DNA of 35,742 nucleotides. Source: a bacterium. Lineage in GTDB: Bacteria; Caldisericota; Caldisericia; B22-G15. The notes beneath the pieces were generated by a model. That model made no database searches, was not told the origin of the DNA, and was given only the letters and a program-made list of their open reading frames with translations. This document shows, in pieces, positions 1 to 8,276 of this stretch. Numbering within the stretch: position 1 is the stretch's first letter; each line of letters opens with the position of its first letter. The position numbers and the translations under genes are program-made. Where the stretch lies: contig JAAYUH010000137.1 in assembly GCA_012517755.1 (NCBI GenBank), positions 1 through 35,742 of the forward strand, read 5' to 3'.

Positions 1-130
1 GCCTGGTGATAATGTAATAATAACAGTTGAACTTATCTACCCTGTAGCCCTTGAAGAAGGTCAAAGATTCGCAATAAGAGAGGGTGGAAGAACTGTTGGA
101 GCAGGTGTTGTATCAAAACTCATTGAGTAG
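1..130 (+). CDS. tuf: Elongation factor Tu, C-terminal end (partial)
   Basis: The frame starting at base 2 gives the last 42 residues of EF-Tu, including ALEEGQRFAIREGGRTVGAG and ending VVSKLIE with a TAG stop at 128-130. This is the third beta-barrel domain of the GTPase that brings aminoacyl-tRNA to the ribosome. The 5' part, including the GTP-binding domain, lies outside the window. The rpsJ start follows 7 nt later, the usual join of the str and S10 operons. Confidence 0.97.
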   Translation, partial: PGDNVIITVELIYPVALEEGQRFAIREGGRTVGAGVVSKLIE

Positions 131-137
131 GTGAAAT

Positions 138-452
138 ATGAAAGATATAAAAAGTAAAGTAAGAATTAAATTGAAATCTTTTGATTCAAGAATTCTTGAT
201 AAATCAGCAATTATGATTGTAAATACATTAAAAAAGTTAGATGTTGAAGTATCTGGTCCAATTCCTTTACCTTCAGAAAGAACACTATATACTTTTCTAA
301 GAGCACCAAATATTGATAAAGATTCAAGAGAACAGCTTGAGTTAATAATTCATAAAAGATTAATAGATATTTTAAATCCAACACCAGAATCCACAAAAGC
401 ATTAATGGATTTGGACCTACCTGCTGGAGTTGATATTGAAATTAAGTTATAA
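138..452 (+). CDS. rpsJ: 30S ribosomal protein S10
   Basis: At 104 aa this matches the normal S10 length (about 100-105). The S10 hallmark region is clear: GPIPLPSERTLYTF, then SREQLELIIHKRLIDI. S10 sits in the head of the small subunit and in many bacteria also joins NusG/NusB in transcription antitermination. The ATG is preceded by a modest GGTGA ribosome binding site. It is the first gene of the S10 cluster, 7 nt after tuf and 10 nt before rplC. Confidence 0.97.
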   Translation: MKDIKSKVRIKLKSFDSRILDKSAIMIVNTLKKLDVEVSGPIPLPSERTLYTFLRAPNIDKDSREQLELIIHKRLIDILNPTPESTKALMDLDLPAGVDIEIKL

Positions 453-462
453 GGAGCAAGAT

Positions 463-1068
463 ATGAAAGGTATTATAGCTAAAAAAATAGGAATGACTCA
501 ATTGTTTAGTGAGGATGGTAAAATTTTGCCAATAACACTACTTAAAGCAGGTCCTTGTAAAGTTGTTCAGAAAAAAACTTTAGAGAAAGACGGGTATAAT
601 GCAGTCCAAATTGGATTCGAGGAAATAAAAGAAAAGAAGGTTAATAAACCTTTAAAAGGTCATATGAAGAAGAGTAATGAATATTTTAGATATTTAAAAG
701 AGATCAGAGATTTTGAAAAAGATGAAGGAGAAATTATTGATGTTGATATATTCAAAAATGGAGAAAAAGTAAAAGTGACAGGTTTATCGAAGGGCAAAGG
801 TTTTCAAGGAGTTATGAGAAGATGGGGTATGGCTGGCGGTTTTGATTCTCATGGTTCAACTTCACATAGAAGAGTTGGTGCAATTGGTAATAGGTTGACC
901 CCACAAAAAGTTTTTAAAGGAAAAAAAATGCCAGGACATATGGGTTTTGACAATGTAACAGTTAGAAATCTTGAAGTTGTTTTCATAGATAAAGATAATA
1001 ATTTAATAGGCCTAAAAGGTGCTGTTCCTGGACCAAATGGTGGAATTTTAATAATAAGAGGTGAATAA
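463..1068 (+). CDS. rplC: 50S ribosomal protein L3
   Basis: A 201-aa protein starting MKGIIAKKIGMTQLF, the universal L3 N-terminus. The loop that reaches toward the peptidyl-transferase centre is present (GKGFQGVMRRWGMAGG, then KKMPGHMG). An in-frame ATG at 430 would add 11 residues, but it lies inside rpsJ; the ATG at 463 has an AAGGAG site just upstream and gives the family N-terminus. L3 is an early assembly protein of the large subunit. Its TAA stop overlaps the rplD ATG by one base. Confidence 0.97.
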   Translation: MKGIIAKKIGMTQLFSEDGKILPITLLKAGPCKVVQKKTLEKDGYNAVQIGFEEIKEKKVNKPLKGHMKKSNEYFRYLKEIRDFEKDEGEIIDVDIFKNGEKVKVTGLSKGKGFQGVMRRWGMAGGFDSHGSTSHRRVGAIGNRLTPQKVFKGKKMPGHMGFDNVTVRNLEVVFIDKDNNLIGLKGAVPGPNGGILIIRGE

Positions 1069-1691
1069 TGTCAATACCTGTTTATGATAAAGAAGGAAAA
1101 ATAGTTGAAAGTGAGGAATTTCCAGAAGAATTTAATATTCCTCCTCATTATAATTCTATTTTTGATCATATAAGATATGTTAGAAACTCTTTAAGAAGAG
1201 GAACAGCTTCAACAAAAAGAAGAGGAGAAGTTAGTGGTGGAGGAAGAAAACCATGGCGTCAAAAAGGAACTGGAAGAGCAAGACAAGGTTCAATTCGTTC
1301 TCCAATATGGAAAGGTGGAGGTATTGTTTTTGGACCTGAACCAAGAAATTTTAAAACTTCAATTCCTGATAATGTAAAAAAACTTTCAATAAAATCATCC
1401 ATTAGTCAAAAATTGATAGATGAGAAACTTATAATAGTTAAGGATGTCGTTTTTGAAAAACCAAGTACAAAAAATGCTTTAGAATTTCTAAGAAAATTAA
1501 ATATAAATTCACCTACTCTTGTTGTTTATAGTGATGAAAATGGAGAAGTTAAAAAAAGTTTTAGAAACATAGTTAAAGTTACTCCTTTATTTTATCAATT
1601 CATTAACAGTTATGAAATTTTAAAACATGATTATTTGTTAATGACAAAAGAGGCATATTTAAAGATAAAAGAGGTATGGGGAAATGATTGA
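1068..1691 (+). CDS. rplD: 50S ribosomal protein L4
   Basis: A 207-aa L4 homologue. The tentacle loop that lines the peptide exit tunnel is visible at about residues 45-85 (RRGEVSGGGRKPWRQKGTGR, then IWKGGGIVFGP). In E. coli L4 also represses its own S10 operon; nothing here shows whether that applies. It starts in a TAATG overlap with rplC and its last 8 nt overlap rplW, so translation is probably coupled. Confidence 0.97.
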   Translation: MSIPVYDKEGKIVESEEFPEEFNIPPHYNSIFDHIRYVRNSLRRGTASTKRRGEVSGGGRKPWRQKGTGRARQGSIRSPIWKGGGIVFGPEPRNFKTSIPDNVKKLSIKSSISQKLIDEKLIIVKDVVFEKPSTKNALEFLRKLNINSPTLVVYSDENGEVKKSFRNIVKVTPLFYQFINSYEILKHDYLLMTKEAYLKIKEVWGND

Positions 1692-1965
1692 GAAAGCTTT
1701 GATAAAACCAATTGTTACTGAAAAAAGTCAGAAACTTATAAATGAGAGAAAATATGTTTTTCTTGTTTATAAAAGTGCTAATAAAGAAATTATAAAAAGG
1801 GCTGTTGAAGATATGTTTAATGTTAAAGTTGAGAATGTGAATATTGTTAAAAAATACCCGAAAAAGAGAAGAACAAGATATCAATTTTCTAAAACACCAG
1901 AAAGAAAAAAAGCTGTAGTTAAATTAAAAGAAGGTTATACAATCGATATATTGAAAGGAGTATAA
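1684..1965 (+). CDS. rplW: 50S ribosomal protein L23
   Basis: A 93-aa L23, normal length, with the N-terminal IVTEKS motif and the RNA-binding NVKVENVNIV stretch. L23 sits at the exit of the nascent-peptide tunnel and docks trigger factor and SRP. The ATG lies within the end of rplD (8-nt overlap). The next gene starts one base after its stop. Confidence 0.96.
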   Translation: MIEKALIKPIVTEKSQKLINERKYVFLVYKSANKEIIKRAVEDMFNVKVENVNIVKKYPKKRRTRYQFSKTPERKKAVVKLKEGYTIDILKGV

Positions 1966-1966
1966 A

Positions 1967-2794
1967 ATGGGAATAAAAAAAGTTAAACCTACAAGCCCAG
2001 GAAAGAGAAATTTAACCTATCTTGAAAAAAATGAAATAACCAAAAATGAACCTGAAAAAAGTCTTGTTGTCGGTTTAAAAAAGAAAGGTGGAAGAAATAA
2101 TCAGGGAAAAATAACTTTAAGATTCAGAGGTGGTGGGGCAAAAAGATTATTAAGAGTTATAGATTTTAAGAGAGATAAAGATGGAATTCCTGGTAAAGTT
2201 TCATCAGTCGAATATGATCCTAATAGATCGGCAAGAATAGCATTGATTAAATATATTGATGGAGAAAAAAGATATATCATTGCTCCAATTGGGCTTAATG
2301 TTGGAGATACTATTTTATCTGGAGAAGATGTACCATTGAAGCCAGGTAACACTACTCATATAAAAAATATTCCAATAGGAACTATTATTTACAATATCGA
2401 ATTAAAACCAGGAAAAGGTGGACAAATTGCTCGTTCTGCTGGTTCTCAGGCTCAAATTTTAAGTAAAGATGATAAATACGCGCAGATAAAAATGCCTTCT
2501 GGAGAGATAAGATTAATAAATGTAAAATGCAGAGCAACTATAGGACAGGTTGGAAACTTAGATCATATAAATTTACAGTTAGGTAAAGCAGGAAGAACAA
2601 GAAATCTTGGAAGAAAACCTCATGTTAGAGGTGCTGCTATGAATCCTGTTGATCATCCACATGGTGGAGGTGAAGGGAAAGCACCAATTGGACATCCATC
2701 ACCATTGTCTCCATGGGGTAAGCCTACACTTGGTAAAAAAACAAGAAAAAAGAAAAAGCCAAGCAATATTTATATTGTTAAAAGGAGGGGATAA
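1967..2794 (+). CDS. rplB: 50S ribosomal protein L2
   Basis: A 275-aa L2, the standard length. It shows the N-terminal GRNNQGKITLRFRGGG region, the central RSAGSQAQILSKD segment and the C-terminal MNPVDHPHGGGEGKAPIGHP motif, whose histidine is essential for peptidyl-transferase function. L2 binds 23S rRNA and helps subunit association. It lies immediately upstream of rpsS with no gap. Confidence 0.98.
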   Translation: MGIKKVKPTSPGKRNLTYLEKNEITKNEPEKSLVVGLKKKGGRNNQGKITLRFRGGGAKRLLRVIDFKRDKDGIPGKVSSVEYDPNRSARIALIKYIDGEKRYIIAPIGLNVGDTILSGEDVPLKPGNTTHIKNIPIGTIIYNIELKPGKGGQIARSAGSQAQILSKDDKYAQIKMPSGEIRLINVKCRATIGQVGNLDHINLQLGKAGRTRNLGRKPHVRGAAMNPVDHPHGGGEGKAPIGHPSPLSPWGKPTLGKKTRKKKKPSNIYIVKRRG

Positions 2795-3067
2795 ATGAGT
2801 AAAGAAAAATTTGTAGACCCTAAATTACTTAATAAAATTAGAGAAATGAATGAGAAAGGTACAAAAAAGATAATAAAGGTCTGGTCAAGGGATTCAACAA
2901 TTACTGAAGAAATGATAGGACATACAATTGCTGTGCATAATGGCAAAACTCATATACCAGTTTATATAACAAAAGCAATGATCAATCATAAATTGGGTGA
3001 ATTTGCTTTTACAAGAACCTTTAGATCTCATAATAGACCTACTGAAAGATCCACATCATTGAAATAA
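2795..3067 (+). CDS. rpsS: 30S ribosomal protein S19
   Basis: A 90-aa S19, normal length, with the signature GHTIAVHNGKTHIPVYIT and then MINHKLGEFAFTRTFRSH. It forms a complex with S13 in the head of the 30S subunit and contacts A-site tRNA. The ATG directly follows the rplB stop and is served by the strong AGGAGG inside the end of rplB. Confidence 0.97.
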   Translation: MSKEKFVDPKLLNKIREMNEKGTKKIIKVWSRDSTITEEMIGHTIAVHNGKTHIPVYITKAMINHKLGEFAFTRTFRSHNRPTERSTSLK

Positions 3068-3082
3068 AATTAGGAGGAGAAA

Positions 3083-3427
3083 ATGGAAGTTAAAGCAGTA
3101 AGTAGATTTGTAAGAATATCTCCAAAAAAAGCAAGAAAGGTAGCAAATATGGTTCGCGGAATGAATGCAAAAAAAGCTTTAAGTACTTTAAAATTTGTAC
3201 CTTTAAGAACAGCAGTACCTATTTCAAAAACTATAAAATCAGCAGTTGCAAATGCCAAAAATAATTATCAGATGAACGAAGAGAATCTATATATTAAAAA
3301 GATTTTTGTTGATCAAGGACCAGTATTGAAAAGAGTCCAAGCAAAAGGTATGGGAAAAGCAGATATAATTAGAAGACCATTATCTCATATAACTGTCTAT
3401 GTTGAAGAGAAGAAGGAGGAGGAATAA
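3083..3427 (+). CDS. rplV: 50S ribosomal protein L22
   Basis: A 114-aa L22 with the diagnostic RISPKKARKVANMVRG near the N-terminus and the extended beta-hairpin near residues 80-100 (KRVQAKGMGKADIIRRPLSH) that lines the exit tunnel and influences macrolide binding. An AGGAGG site lies just upstream of the ATG. The stop overlaps the rpsC start by one base. Confidence 0.97.
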   Translation: MEVKAVSRFVRISPKKARKVANMVRGMNAKKALSTLKFVPLRTAVPISKTIKSAVANAKNNYQMNEENLYIKKIFVDQGPVLKRVQAKGMGKADIIRRPLSHITVYVEEKKEEE

Positions 3428-4089
3428 TGGGACAGAAAACAAATCCATTTGGATTTAGGCTTGGTGTAACAAAAGATTGGAAAGCTTTTTGGTATGCTCC
3501 AAAAAAAGAGATTCCTAATATACTTTTTGAAGATTTACAGATAAGAAATAAAATAGATAGTCTTGGAAGGGATGTAGCAATATCTTCTGTTGAAATATTT
3601 AGAAAAGGAGAACAAATAAGAGTTTTAATTTTCAGCGCAAGACCAGGTGTTTTAATAGGAAAAGGTGGAGCAAACATTGAAACATTAAGAAATGAATTAC
3701 AGGATATTGTTGGAAATAAAAAACTTGACATTAAAGTTGTTGAAGTAAAAAAACCAGAAATCTCAGCAAAACTTCAAGCAGAATTTGTAGCAGATAGAAT
3801 AGAAAAAAGAGCGTCTTATAAAAGAGCGATGAAACAAACTATTGCAAGAGCAATAAAAGGTGGAGCAAAAGGAATAAAGGTACAATGTTCTGGAAGACTT
3901 GATGGTGCAGAAATAGCAAGAACAGAATGGTTTAAAGAAGGTAGAGTCCCACTTCAAACCTTAACAGCTGATATAGATTATTCATATATACCAGCTCTTA
4001 CTAAATTTGGAATTATCGGAGTTAGAGTATGGATTTATAGAGGTGAACTGCCTATAAGAAGATTTAATATTGAAGATGTGGAGGCGTAA
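3427..4089 (+). CDS. rpsC: 30S ribosomal protein S3
   Basis: A 220-aa S3, slightly long for the family. The N-terminus MGQKTNPFGFRLG is universal. The type II KH domain carries its GxxG loop in VLIGKGGANIETLR, and the C-terminal half shows SGRLDGAEIARTEW and the conserved YRGELP region. S3 sits at the mRNA entry channel and contributes to helicase activity there. Confidence 0.97.
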   Translation: MGQKTNPFGFRLGVTKDWKAFWYAPKKEIPNILFEDLQIRNKIDSLGRDVAISSVEIFRKGEQIRVLIFSARPGVLIGKGGANIETLRNELQDIVGNKKLDIKVVEVKKPEISAKLQAEFVADRIEKRASYKRAMKQTIARAIKGGAKGIKVQCSGRLDGAEIARTEWFKEGRVPLQTLTADIDYSYIPALTKFGIIGVRVWIYRGELPIRRFNIEDVEA

Positions 4090-4091
4090 TT

Positions 4092-4502
4092 ATGTTAATG
4101 CCAGAAAGAGTTAAATGGAGAAAACAACATAGAATAAGAACAAAAGGAATAGCCACAAGAGGAAACAAGTTGTCCTTTGGAGATTTTGGTTTAAAAGCTA
4201 TTGAGCCCGGTTGGATAACTTCTCGCCAAATTGAAGCAGCAAGATTGCCATTAACACAAGTTTCACATAAAAGTGGAAAAATGTGGATAAGAATATTCCC
4301 AGATAGACCAGTGACCAAGAAACCAGCTGAGACAAGAATGGGTGGTGGAAAAGGTGATCCAGAATTTTGGACAGCCATTGTTAAACCAGGAAGAATTCTT
4401 TTTGAACTTGAAGGTATTCCTGAGAAAGAGGCAATTAGGGCTTTACAACTTGCTCAAGATAAACTTCCTATTAAAACGAAAATAGTTAAAAGAGAGGTTT
4501 AG
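4092..4502 (+). CDS. rplP: 50S ribosomal protein L16
   Basis: A 136-aa L16 starting MLMPERVKWRKQHR, with the conserved ETRMGGGKG loop near residues 78-86. L16 helps position the aminoacyl-tRNA acceptor end and is added late in subunit assembly. The first ATG (4092) gives the family-typical MLMP start, so it is preferred over the second Met. The gene lies 2 nt after rpsC and 1 nt before rpmC. Confidence 0.96.
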   Translation: MLMPERVKWRKQHRIRTKGIATRGNKLSFGDFGLKAIEPGWITSRQIEAARLPLTQVSHKSGKMWIRIFPDRPVTKKPAETRMGGGKGDPEFWTAIVKPGRILFELEGIPEKEAIRALQLAQDKLPIKTKIVKREV

Positions 4503-4503
4503 T

Positions 4504-4695
4504 ATGAAAACAAAAGATTTAAGAGAGTTAACAACCAATGAATTGGACAATAAACTTGATGAATTAAGAAGAGAACTTTTTAATTTAAAATTTCAACAAA
4601 CAACACATCAATTAAAAAATCCATCAAGAATTAAAATTGTAAGAAGAGAAATAGCAAGAATCTTAACCATTCTTAAAGAAAAGGAGACAGTATAA
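4504..4695 (+). CDS. rpmC: 50S ribosomal protein L29
   Basis: A 63-aa L29, normal length, starting MKTKDLRELTTNEL with two long helices and the conserved LRRELFNLKFQ motif. L29 lies beside L23 at the tunnel exit. The stop overlaps the rpsQ ATG by one base. Confidence 0.95.
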   Translation: MKTKDLRELTTNELDNKLDELRRELFNLKFQQTTHQLKNPSRIKIVRREIARILTILKEKETV

Positions 4696-4973
4696 TGAAA
4701 AAAGTATTAACAGGAACTGTGGTTTCAAATAAAATGCAAAAAACTGCAGTAGTAAAAATAGAAAAAATTGTAACTCATTCTCTTTATAAAAAACAAATTA
4801 AAAGAAGTACCAAATTCTATGCACATTCAGAATTTCCTTTATCTGTAGGCGATGTTGTTGAAATTGAGGAAATAAGGCCACTTTCAAAATTAAAAAGGTG
4901 GAGAGTTAAAAGAATTGTTAAGAAAATTGAGGATAAAAAATTGGAGGAGGAAAATGATCAGACCTTACAGTAG
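4695..4973 (+). CDS. rpsQ: 30S ribosomal protein S17
   Basis: A 92-aa S17 with the OB-fold motif GTVVSNKMQKTAVVKIE and GDVVEIEEIRPLSKLKRW. The lysine- and glutamate-rich C-terminus is a few residues longer than usual (about 82-87) and overlaps rplN by 20 nt. S17 is an early 16S rRNA binding protein. Confidence 0.95.
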   Translation: MKKVLTGTVVSNKMQKTAVVKIEKIVTHSLYKKQIKRSTKFYAHSEFPLSVGDVVEIEEIRPLSKLKRWRVKRIVKKIEDKKLEEENDQTLQ

Positions 4974-5322
4974 ATTAAAAGTTGCTGATAATACTGGTGC
5001 AAAAGAAGTTCTTTGTGTTAGAATACTTGGAAGTTCAAATAAAAAATATGGTAGAGTTGGAGATATAATTATTTTCACTGTAAAAGATGCAATACCTAAA
5101 AGCGCAATTCCAAAAGGTTCAGTTGGCAAAGGTGTTATTGTAAGAACGAAAAATAAAATAAGAAGACCAGATGGTTCTTATTTAAGATTTGACGATAATG
5201 CAGTTGTAATAATTGATGAGGAAGGAAACCCCAAAGGAACAAGAATTTTTGGACCAGTTTGTAGAGAATTAAGAGAAAAAGGATATTTAAGAATAATTTC
5301 GCTTGCTGCTGAGGTGGTATGA
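4954..5322 (+). CDS. rplN: 50S ribosomal protein L14
   Basis: At 122 aa this is exactly the standard L14 length, starting MIRPYSRLKVADNTGAKE. An upstream in-frame ATG at 4915 would add 13 residues from inside rpsQ; the ATG at 4954 is preferred because it has a GGAGGAGG site and gives the canonical start. L14 forms an intersubunit bridge and is the binding site of the silencing factor RsfS. Confidence 0.96.
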   Translation: MIRPYSRLKVADNTGAKEVLCVRILGSSNKKYGRVGDIIIFTVKDAIPKSAIPKGSVGKGVIVRTKNKIRRPDGSYLRFDDNAVVIIDEEGNPKGTRIFGPVCRELREKGYLRIISLAAEVV

Positions 5323-5323
5323 A

Positions 5324-5647
5324 ATGAAAATAAGAATTAAAAAAGGAGACACAGTTAAAATAATGACAGGAAAAGATAAAGGAAAGACTGGTAAAGTTTT
5401 AAAAGTTTTTCCAAAAGAAAAAAAAATCATAGTTGAAGGTGTTAATGTGGTAAAAAAATATATTAGACCATCTCAGTCTCATCCAGAAGGTGGTAAAGAG
5501 GAAATAGAGGAACCTATATATTACTGGAAAGCTCAACTTGTGTGTAGTCATTGTAAAAATCCGACAAGAATAGGCATACTCTACCTTGAAAGTGGTGAAA
5601 AGGTAAGAGTATGTAAAAAATGTGGTGAGATTATTGACAAGATATAG
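5324..5647 (+). CDS. rplX: 50S ribosomal protein L24, zinc-ribbon form
   Basis: A 107-aa L24. Residues 1-40 form the KOW domain (KKGDTVKIMTGKDKGKTGKV). The C-terminal half carries four cysteines at 74, 77, 97 and 100 in a CxxC...CxxC arrangement typical of the zinc-binding version found in many Clostridia and Thermotogota. The ATG at 5324 is chosen over 5303 because it follows the rplN stop by one base and gives the normal start. L24 starts large-subunit assembly. Confidence 0.95.
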   Translation: MKIRIKKGDTVKIMTGKDKGKTGKVLKVFPKEKKIIVEGVNVVKKYIRPSQSHPEGGKEEIEEPIYYWKAQLVCSHCKNPTRIGILYLESGEKVRVCKKCGEIIDKI

Positions 5648-5655
5648 GAGGAAAT

Positions 5656-6219
5656 ATGAGTTACTTAAAGTCTAAATGGATAGAGATAGCACCAAAATTA
5701 ATGGATAAATTTAATTATAAGAATATAATGGAAGTTCCAAAAATTGAAAAAATAGTAATTAATAGAGGAATTGGAGATGCAACTTCAGATCCAAAAGCAG
5801 TTGAAAAAACAGGCGAGGAATTAAAATTAATTACTGGGCAAAAACCACTATTTATTAAAGCAAAAAAGTCAATTGCTTCTTTTAAAGTCAGAAAAGGAAT
5901 GGTTATTGGTGCGAAAGTAACATTGAGAGGCAAAAGAATGGATGAATTCTTTGAAAAACTTATAAATGTTGCTCTTCCAAGAATCAGAGATTTTAAAGGT
6001 TTGTCGAGAAAAAGTTTTGATGGTAGAGGTAATTACACCTTTGGCATTGAAGAGCAACTGATTTTCCCTGAAATAGAATATGATAAAGTTGATAAGATTA
6101 GAGGTTTTGATGTCTCAATTATAACAACAGCAAAAACAGATGAAGAGGCAGAATCTCTTCTTGAGTTACTTGGATTTCCTTTCGAGAAAAAAGTTGTTAA
6201 AAAAGGTAGTTTGTCCTAA
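5656..6219 (+). CDS. rplE: 50S ribosomal protein L5
   Basis: A 187-aa L5, normal length, with MEVPKIEKIVINRGIGDA in the first beta-strand and the conserved DFKGLSRKSFDGRGNYTFGI segment near residues 115-135. L5 binds 5S rRNA and contacts P-site tRNA. An AGGAGG site precedes the ATG. Confidence 0.97.
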   Translation: MSYLKSKWIEIAPKLMDKFNYKNIMEVPKIEKIVINRGIGDATSDPKAVEKTGEELKLITGQKPLFIKAKKSIASFKVRKGMVIGAKVTLRGKRMDEFFEKLINVALPRIRDFKGLSRKSFDGRGNYTFGIEEQLIFPEIEYDKVDKIRGFDVSIITTAKTDEEAESLLELLGFPFEKKVVKKGSLS

Positions 6220-6230
6220 AGGAGGTTTTT

Positions 6231-6416
6231 ATGGCAAGAAAAGCTATGATAGAAAAAGCAAAAAAAAGACCAAAATATAAAACAAGAAAAGTGACAAGAT
6301 GTAAATCTTGTGGAAGAGTAAGAGCTGTCTACAATGATTTTGGTTTATGTAGAATGTGTTTGAGAAAATATTTTCATTCGGGTTATATACCTGGTATGAA
6401 AAAGGCAAGCTGGTAG
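6231..6416 (+). CDS. rpsN: 30S ribosomal protein S14, type Z (zinc-binding)
   Basis: A 61-aa short-form S14 with the zinc-binding cysteines C24, C27, C40 and C43 (CKSCG...LCRMC) and the conserved C-terminus ending KKASW. This is the zinc-dependent S14 rather than the longer zinc-free form. The gene lies in the usual place between rplE and rpsH behind a strong AAAGGAGG site. Confidence 0.97.
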   Translation: MARKAMIEKAKKRPKYKTRKVTRCKSCGRVRAVYNDFGLCRMCLRKYFHSGYIPGMKKASW

Positions 6417-6428
6417 GAGGTGGTTGTT

Positions 6429-6824
6429 TTGTTAACCGATCCAATTGCTGATTTAATAGCAAGAATTAAAAATGCTAATTTAGTATATAAAGAAGATATT
6501 GAAGTTCCTTTCTCAAATATGAAAAAATCTATAACTCAAATTCTTAAAGAAGAAGGTTATATAAAAGATTTTGAAATTATTGATAAAGATGAGAAAAAAA
6601 CAATAAAAATATATCTGAAATTTGGAAAAAACAAAGAAAGAGCAATTTTAGGGATAGAAAGAGTATCTAAACCAGGAAGAAGAGTTTATGTTGGTAAAGA
6701 TGAGATTCCAAAAGTTCTTAATGGAATAGGAATGGCTATAATCTCGACATCAAAAGGAGTTATCTCAGATAGAAGTGCTAAAAAATTAAATCAGGGTGGA
6801 GAAGTTCTTCTCTTGATTTGGTAG
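6429..6824 (+). CDS. rpsH: 30S ribosomal protein S8
   Basis: S8 of 131 aa from a TTG start at 6429, giving the canonical LTDPIADLIARIKNAN N-terminus. A GTG at 6420 is in frame but overlaps the AGGAGG ribosome binding site (about 6415-6420), so TTG with 8-nt spacing is the better choice. The C-terminus shows GIGMAIISTSKGVISDRSAK. S8 is a central 16S rRNA binding protein and represses the spc operon in E. coli. Confidence 0.95.
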   Translation: MLTDPIADLIARIKNANLVYKEDIEVPFSNMKKSITQILKEEGYIKDFEIIDKDEKKTIKIYLKFGKNKERAILGIERVSKPGRRVYVGKDEIPKVLNGIGMAIISTSKGVISDRSAKKLNQGGEVLLLIW

Positions 6825-6833
6825 GAGGTAAAA

Positions 6834-7382
6834 ATGTCAAAGATAGGTAGAAAACCTATAGAAATTCCGAAAGATATATCCGTTGAATTAAAGGAAAACT
6901 TCATAATTATTAAAGGAAAAAAAATCGAATTTAAAAAGGAAATACCTGATTCAATAACAGTGAAAGTTGTAGATTCTCAGATAGTTGTTGAAAGAAAAAA
7001 TGATTTAAAAGAGACAAAAGCTTTACATGGAACTTATAGAGCTTTAATCAATAATATGATTACTGGATTAACAAAAGGTTTTGAGAAGGTCTTGCTATTA
7101 CATGGTGTAGGCTATAAGGCAAATTTGCAGGGTAAGAAATTAGTAATATATTTAGGATATACACATCCTACAGAAATCGAACCCCCTCCTGGAATTGAGT
7201 TTGTTGTTGAGAAAGATATTAGAATTACCGTTAAGGGTTATGATAAAGAACTTGTTGGTAAAACTGCAGCATATATAAGAAGATTAAGAGATCCAGATCC
7301 TTATAAGGCAAAAGGGGTAAGATATGAGGATGAAGTTATTAGAAGAAAAGCTGGTAAAGCTTTAACAAAAGGTACTCAGTAG
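6834..7382 (+). CDS. rplF: 50S ribosomal protein L6
   Basis: A 182-aa L6 starting MSKIGRKPIEIPKDISVEL, with the two repeated alpha/beta domains. The C-terminal repeat includes YAAYIR-type KTAAYIRRLRDPDPYKAKGV, the L6 signature. It sits near the sarcin-ricin loop and the GTPase-associated centre. AGGAGG precedes the ATG. Confidence 0.97.
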   Translation: MSKIGRKPIEIPKDISVELKENFIIIKGKKIEFKKEIPDSITVKVVDSQIVVERKNDLKETKALHGTYRALINNMITGLTKGFEKVLLLHGVGYKANLQGKKLVIYLGYTHPTEIEPPPGIEFVVEKDIRITVKGYDKELVGKTAAYIRRLRDPDPYKAKGVRYEDEVIRRKAGKALTKGTQ

Positions 7383-7399
7383 TCTAAGGAGGATTGTTG

Positions 7400-7768
7400 A
7401 TGATTAAAGATATAAAAAGAAAAGAAAAAAGGAAAATTAGACATTCAAGAATAAGAGAAAAAATTAAAGGTAATACTGAAAAACCAAGAGTTTCTTATTA
7501 TAGAAGTTTAAAGCATATTTACATTCAAGCCATTGATGATACTAAAGGCGAAACACTTTTATCTTTATCAACATTATCAAAGGATATTAAAAATTTAATA
7601 GAAGGTAAATCACAAAAGGAGATACACTCAATACTTGGTCAAAAATTTGCTGAGCTTCTATTAGACAAAGGGATAAAAAAGATAGTTTTCGATAGAGGTG
7701 GATATCTCTATCATGGAAATTTAAAACTACTGTGTGAAGAGATGAGAAAAATGGGTATAGAATTTTAG
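7400..7768 (+). CDS. rplR: 50S ribosomal protein L18
   Basis: A 122-aa L18 from the ATG at 7400; two upstream TTG codons (7394, 7397) are in frame, but the AAGGAGG at 7386-7392 is best spaced to the ATG. Motifs include PRVSYYRSLKHIYIQAID and the C-terminal FDRGGYLYHG, which contact 5S rRNA. It forms the 5S RNP with L5. Confidence 0.96.
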   Translation: MIKDIKRKEKRKIRHSRIREKIKGNTEKPRVSYYRSLKHIYIQAIDDTKGETLLSLSTLSKDIKNLIEGKSQKEIHSILGQKFAELLLDKGIKKIVFDRGGYLYHGNLKLLCEEMRKMGIEF

Positions 7769-7777
7769 GAGGAAGAG

Positions 7778-8275
7778 ATGATAGATAACGAAGAACTTGA
7801 AATAACAATGGAAGAACAATTAGTACAGGTAAGAAGAGTGGCAAAAGTAACAAAAGGTGGAAAGAGACTAAAATTTCGTGCGCTTGTTGTTGTAGGTAAT
7901 GGAAATGGAAAGGTTGGCATCGGTCTTGGGAAAGCAAGTGAAATACCAGATGCAATAAAAAAAGCTTCAAGTCGAGCAAGAAAAGATTGGATTATGATAC
8001 CTATTAAAGGTACAACAATACCTCATGAGACCTGGGGTAAATGGGGAGCAGCAAAAGTTTTTTTAAAACCAGCTGTTCCTGGTACTGGAATTATTGCTGG
8101 AGGACCTGTAAGAGCCATATTGCAAAAAGCTGGAATAAGAGATGTTCTTTCCAAGGCTTTTGGTTCTTCAAATCAAGTAAATGTTTCCTTTGCTACAATT
8201 GAAGCACTTAAAAACTTGACAACATATAAGGAAAAATCTGAAATTCTTGGAAAAAATAAATCGAAGGAGGAATAG
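7778..8275 (+). CDS. rpsE: 30S ribosomal protein S5
   Basis: A 165-aa S5. The N-terminal double-stranded-RNA-binding-like domain shows RVAKVTKGGKRLKFRALVVV and GNGNGKVGIGLGKA; the C-terminal domain has VPGTGIIAGGPVRAILQKAG. S5 affects decoding accuracy at the mRNA entry site. It ends one base before rplO, so there is no room for the rpmD gene that commonly lies here. Confidence 0.97.
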   Translation: MIDNEELEITMEEQLVQVRRVAKVTKGGKRLKFRALVVVGNGNGKVGIGLGKASEIPDAIKKASSRARKDWIMIPIKGTTIPHETWGKWGAAKVFLKPAVPGTGIIAGGPVRAILQKAGIRDVLSKAFGSSNQVNVSFATIEALKNLTTYKEKSEILGKNKSKEE

Positions 8276-8276
8276 A

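Noticed and set aside
1603..8000. Several open frames of 60-140 codons on the - strand across the ribosomal genes.
   Set aside because: They are antisense shadows of strongly conserved ribosomal genes, with low-complexity or hydrophobic translations and no binding sites.
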